From Bolinopsis microptera (Eukaryota > Ctenophora > Tentaculata > Lobata > Bolinopsidae): DNA of 64,000 nt. The stretch spans positions 5,790,483-5,854,482 of the forward strand of contig NC_087077.1 of the NCBI RefSeq assembly GCF_026151205.1, given 5' to 3'. Under the pieces are notes generated by a model that worked only from the letters and a program-made list of their open reading frames with translations, made no database searches and was not told the origin of the DNA. Positions 61,653-64,000 of the stretch are shown here, in pieces. Position numbers and translations under genes: made by a program. Every line of letters starts with the position of its first letter. The stretch's first letter is position 1.

Positions 61653-64000
61653 GTTCATGTTGGAGATGGTTGATGAGGAAGAAGAAGATGAGGTCAATGG
61701 AAAAAGCAAGCCAGGTAGCCGCCTTTCAATTGTATGTAACATCTGTAGCCAGAGATTTGTAAATAAGGATGATATGTCCTTGCATGTGAGATCAGCACAT
61801 TTTGGTATGAAAGTGGAGAAAGAAAATAATAATGAGTCTTTGGATGCTGTTCCCCTGATTCAAATAGATGATAATGTACAAGGTGAGGAGTCCTCCAGTG
61901 AAGATGATGGGATGATTGTTGATTCAGATACATTGTGTCAGGTGTGTTGTTGTATTTTCAGGGATAAGGATGATCTAGCAGCTCATACCAGATTGGCTCA
62001 CCCAACAACTTTCAGTTCCCAGTCGAGTAACTCTGAAAGTGGAAGTGATCACAACAATTCTACTTTTGATTCTGATCAACCTGTAAATAATTCGACTGAT
62101 CTCTTAAAGTTTACAGACAAAGACAGCCCTGTCAAAGAACAGACAGTAAAATGTCTAACGCCTATTGAAATAATACTAACACTAATCCATCTGACTCTGA
62201 GAATGATCAAGTAGATGATCTTTGTGATACGGATGCAACAAATTCAAAACGACCAGAGAATGCTGTTGATGAAAAAGATCCTCAAGTAGAAAAGAGTGAT
62301 TGTGTTATCCTTAACAATGATGTTTCAAAAGGCATTATATGTGTTTCAAGTGTAGCAAGAAATTATGAAAGAGTTGTTTGTAATATTTGTGTTCAGGAGT
62401 TTGAAACTAAGGAACTGTTGACTGTCCATATCAAGAGTGATCACTTTGGCATATCTAGCTACAAATGTGCAATGTGTGCAAAATCATTTGAAAGTAGAGA
62501 CCAAGTAATAAAGCATTACAATAACTGTGAGGGGGACACTCAGGTAGAAATGAATGTGGCAGATCAGATGATTGAGGCTAAAGCTCTTAAGAGCAGAGCG
62601 GTTTTAAATCATAGAAATAAAAGACGATCCTGGAAAGATCTTACCACAAATTCAGTAAAGCAGAAGAATATTTCGAAAAATTCAAGACGAGTTAGTGCCA
62701 GAACCGCGGAAAAGGACAGGATATTGTCTCAGCCAACCAAAGATGACTGTGATACAAAGAAAATGTCCTCAGCCATGAAAGATCAGATATCAAGGCTTAG
62801 GAATAGGACTGCCACTCAAAGAAATGTCAGAAAGAAGGGCAGGGCTGCCTTCCAAAAAAGCATCAGAAAAAAAGTACCTCCTGAAAACGAGATAGAGAAA
62901 AGGGTTAAAAGGAGGAAGACAAAAAAATCGGATGTTATTGAAAATGAAGATATGTCAAAATACAACACTGATACATGTACAGGCTTTTATGAAACTTTGC
63001 GACCATGTTTTATTTGTGGGCAGAAGTTCTTAAGTTCCAATAACGAGTTAGACCACATGAATCAGAAGCACAGTGAGTATGAAAAACCGACAAGTTCTGA
63101 GTTAAGTTCGTTAACACATGAAAAGTTTAAATGTTTGCGATGTGGAAAAGTTGGTGTACTTAGTGTTATACAGTGTCATCTCCAGGGCAAGTGTTTAAGA
63201 GCACCATTCAATGGTGTGGCACGACTTGAGAACTTCTATTGTACAGTTTGTGGTGAACATTTTGATAATGCTAAATTGCATGACACACACGTTGCCTTGG
63301 TGCATTACTCTCATCTATATCAGAAAGATGGACATTTTGCATCCATTCCTTATCCTCACATACTTCTATACCACATTTCTCCAAAGGTGTGTCAACATTG
63401 TGGCAAGAATTGCCAGTTTACAATCAAGAGTAGGACTGCTGCTGAGCGTGCTATCTTGCAGCAAGTCAGCTGCATTGAGGGGCCTTATGTGTGTCCATAT
63501 GCTCACACGACACGACAATCGAGGTGCACTCTTGATCTTTTGTTGCATCATTTGAAGTTCTGTGCTTGTAGAGCTGGTGTCCTTGCCCTTCAGTGCAATA
63601 ACTGTTTCAAGATGCTGCTCTGTAACAACACCCCTGACCAAGTTGATCAGCTGAGAGATGTTATTAAATTTGATAATCTGGAATGTTGTCCAAAGACTGA
63701 TAAATCCTTTAAATGCTACTGTTGCACTTATGATTACTCCTGGTCGGTGGTGACTATCCAGTTGAAAGCTTCGATCAAACGACTAGATAAGATAAGAGAG
63801 TCAGAGTATTGTGATGATGTAAAGAAGGTAAAGAGAGTACTTAGTCTTAATCCATCTGTACATACCAAGGGCCCAGAGCTAATTGCCAAAAAGGTAAATA
63901 GTATAAATACTTTAGTGCCCTATCACGATAAGAATATTGATTCTAAAAATATATCAGCTCCAAAGGATCTCACGATAAACTCCAAACCTAAGAGAAGGAA
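61653..64000 (+). CDS. C2H2 zinc-finger protein, 3' end beyond window, one apparent frameshift
   Basis: Probable start ATG at 61657, or an exon start at 61653 after an acceptor-like ttgtttag. Frame 1 runs to 62214 and encodes an acidic segment and two fingers (CNICSQRFVNKDDMSLHVRSAH; CQVCCCIFRDKDDLAAHTRLAH). From 62169 a second frame is open without a stop to the window end. It carries further fingers: CNICVQEFETKELLTVHIKSDH, CAMCAKSFESRDQVIKHYNNC, CFICGQKFLSSNNELDHMNQKH and YCTVCGEHFDNAKLHDTHV, plus a long basic linker and Cys/His-rich segments (CQHCGKNC, CNNCFKMLLC, CCPKTDKSFKCYCC). One missing A at gaaataat (62167-62173) would join the frames. Likely a nuclear DNA- or RNA-binding regulator; no subfamily recognised. 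Confidence 0.8.

Overview
The window is AT-rich nuclear DNA from an invertebrate animal; the phylum cannot be fixed from sequence alone. Spliced genes with GT-AG introns, a GPCR, a DC-STAMP/Sneaky-type gamete protein, a meiotic RING protein and an ankyrin TRP channel show a metazoan. Several non-LTR retrotransposon lineages (CR1/L2-like, and an RNase H-bearing Jockey/R1/I-like one) and many short inverted-repeat elements suggest a repeat-rich marine invertebrate type of genome. There are no prokaryotic operons, CRISPR arrays, rRNA genes or convincing tRNA genes.

Layout. 0.5-1.8 kb: intronless rhodopsin-like GPCR (+). 2.7-9.8 kb: eight 3' exons of a DCST1/2 (SPE-42/Sneaky) gene (+), with a 21-bp minisatellite in one intron and an intronless coiled-coil plus discoidin/F5-8C-like secreted-protein gene nested in another. 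10.8-11.7 kb: RNF212/ZHP-3-like meiotic RING gene (+). 11.8-13.0 kb: intronless choline/ethanolamine-kinase-like gene (-) whose catalytic Asp is Ser. 16.4-37.7 kb: a TRP channel with ankyrin repeats (-), nine exons assembled here with matching splice phases. Its S5-to-pore intron is about 17.5 kb and has been filled by LINEs, MITEs, a tandem tRNA-like repeat and a MULE-like fragment. 38-48 kb: gene-poor, with LINE debris and a recent 1.24-kb tandem duplication. 48.4-52.5 kb: nearly intact CR1-like LINE (-) with a PHD-finger ORF1. 53.5-57.8 kb: LINE (+) whose ORF1 joins an AlkB-type 2-oxoglutarate dioxygenase domain to an SGNH esterase domain, followed by an intact endonuclease/reverse transcriptase ORF2 with an unusual cysteine cluster. 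58.8-60.8 kb: a 2.0-kb terminal-inverted-repeat element with a 1.5-kb pyrimidine core, inserted into a LINE with a 7-bp target duplication. 61.6-64.0 kb: C2H2 zinc-finger gene running off the window end, with one apparent frameshift.

The most interesting signal is the AlkB-SGNH fusion in ORF1 of the 53.5-kb LINE: every metal- and 2-oxoglutarate-binding residue and the full Ser/Asn/Asp-His set are present beside an apparently intact ORF2. The host genes are unrelated apart from DCST and RNF212, which are adjacent, on the same strand and both linked to reproduction (gamete fusion and meiotic crossing over). Exon joins were made by eye from splice signals, phase and family likeness; no search or alignment could be run.
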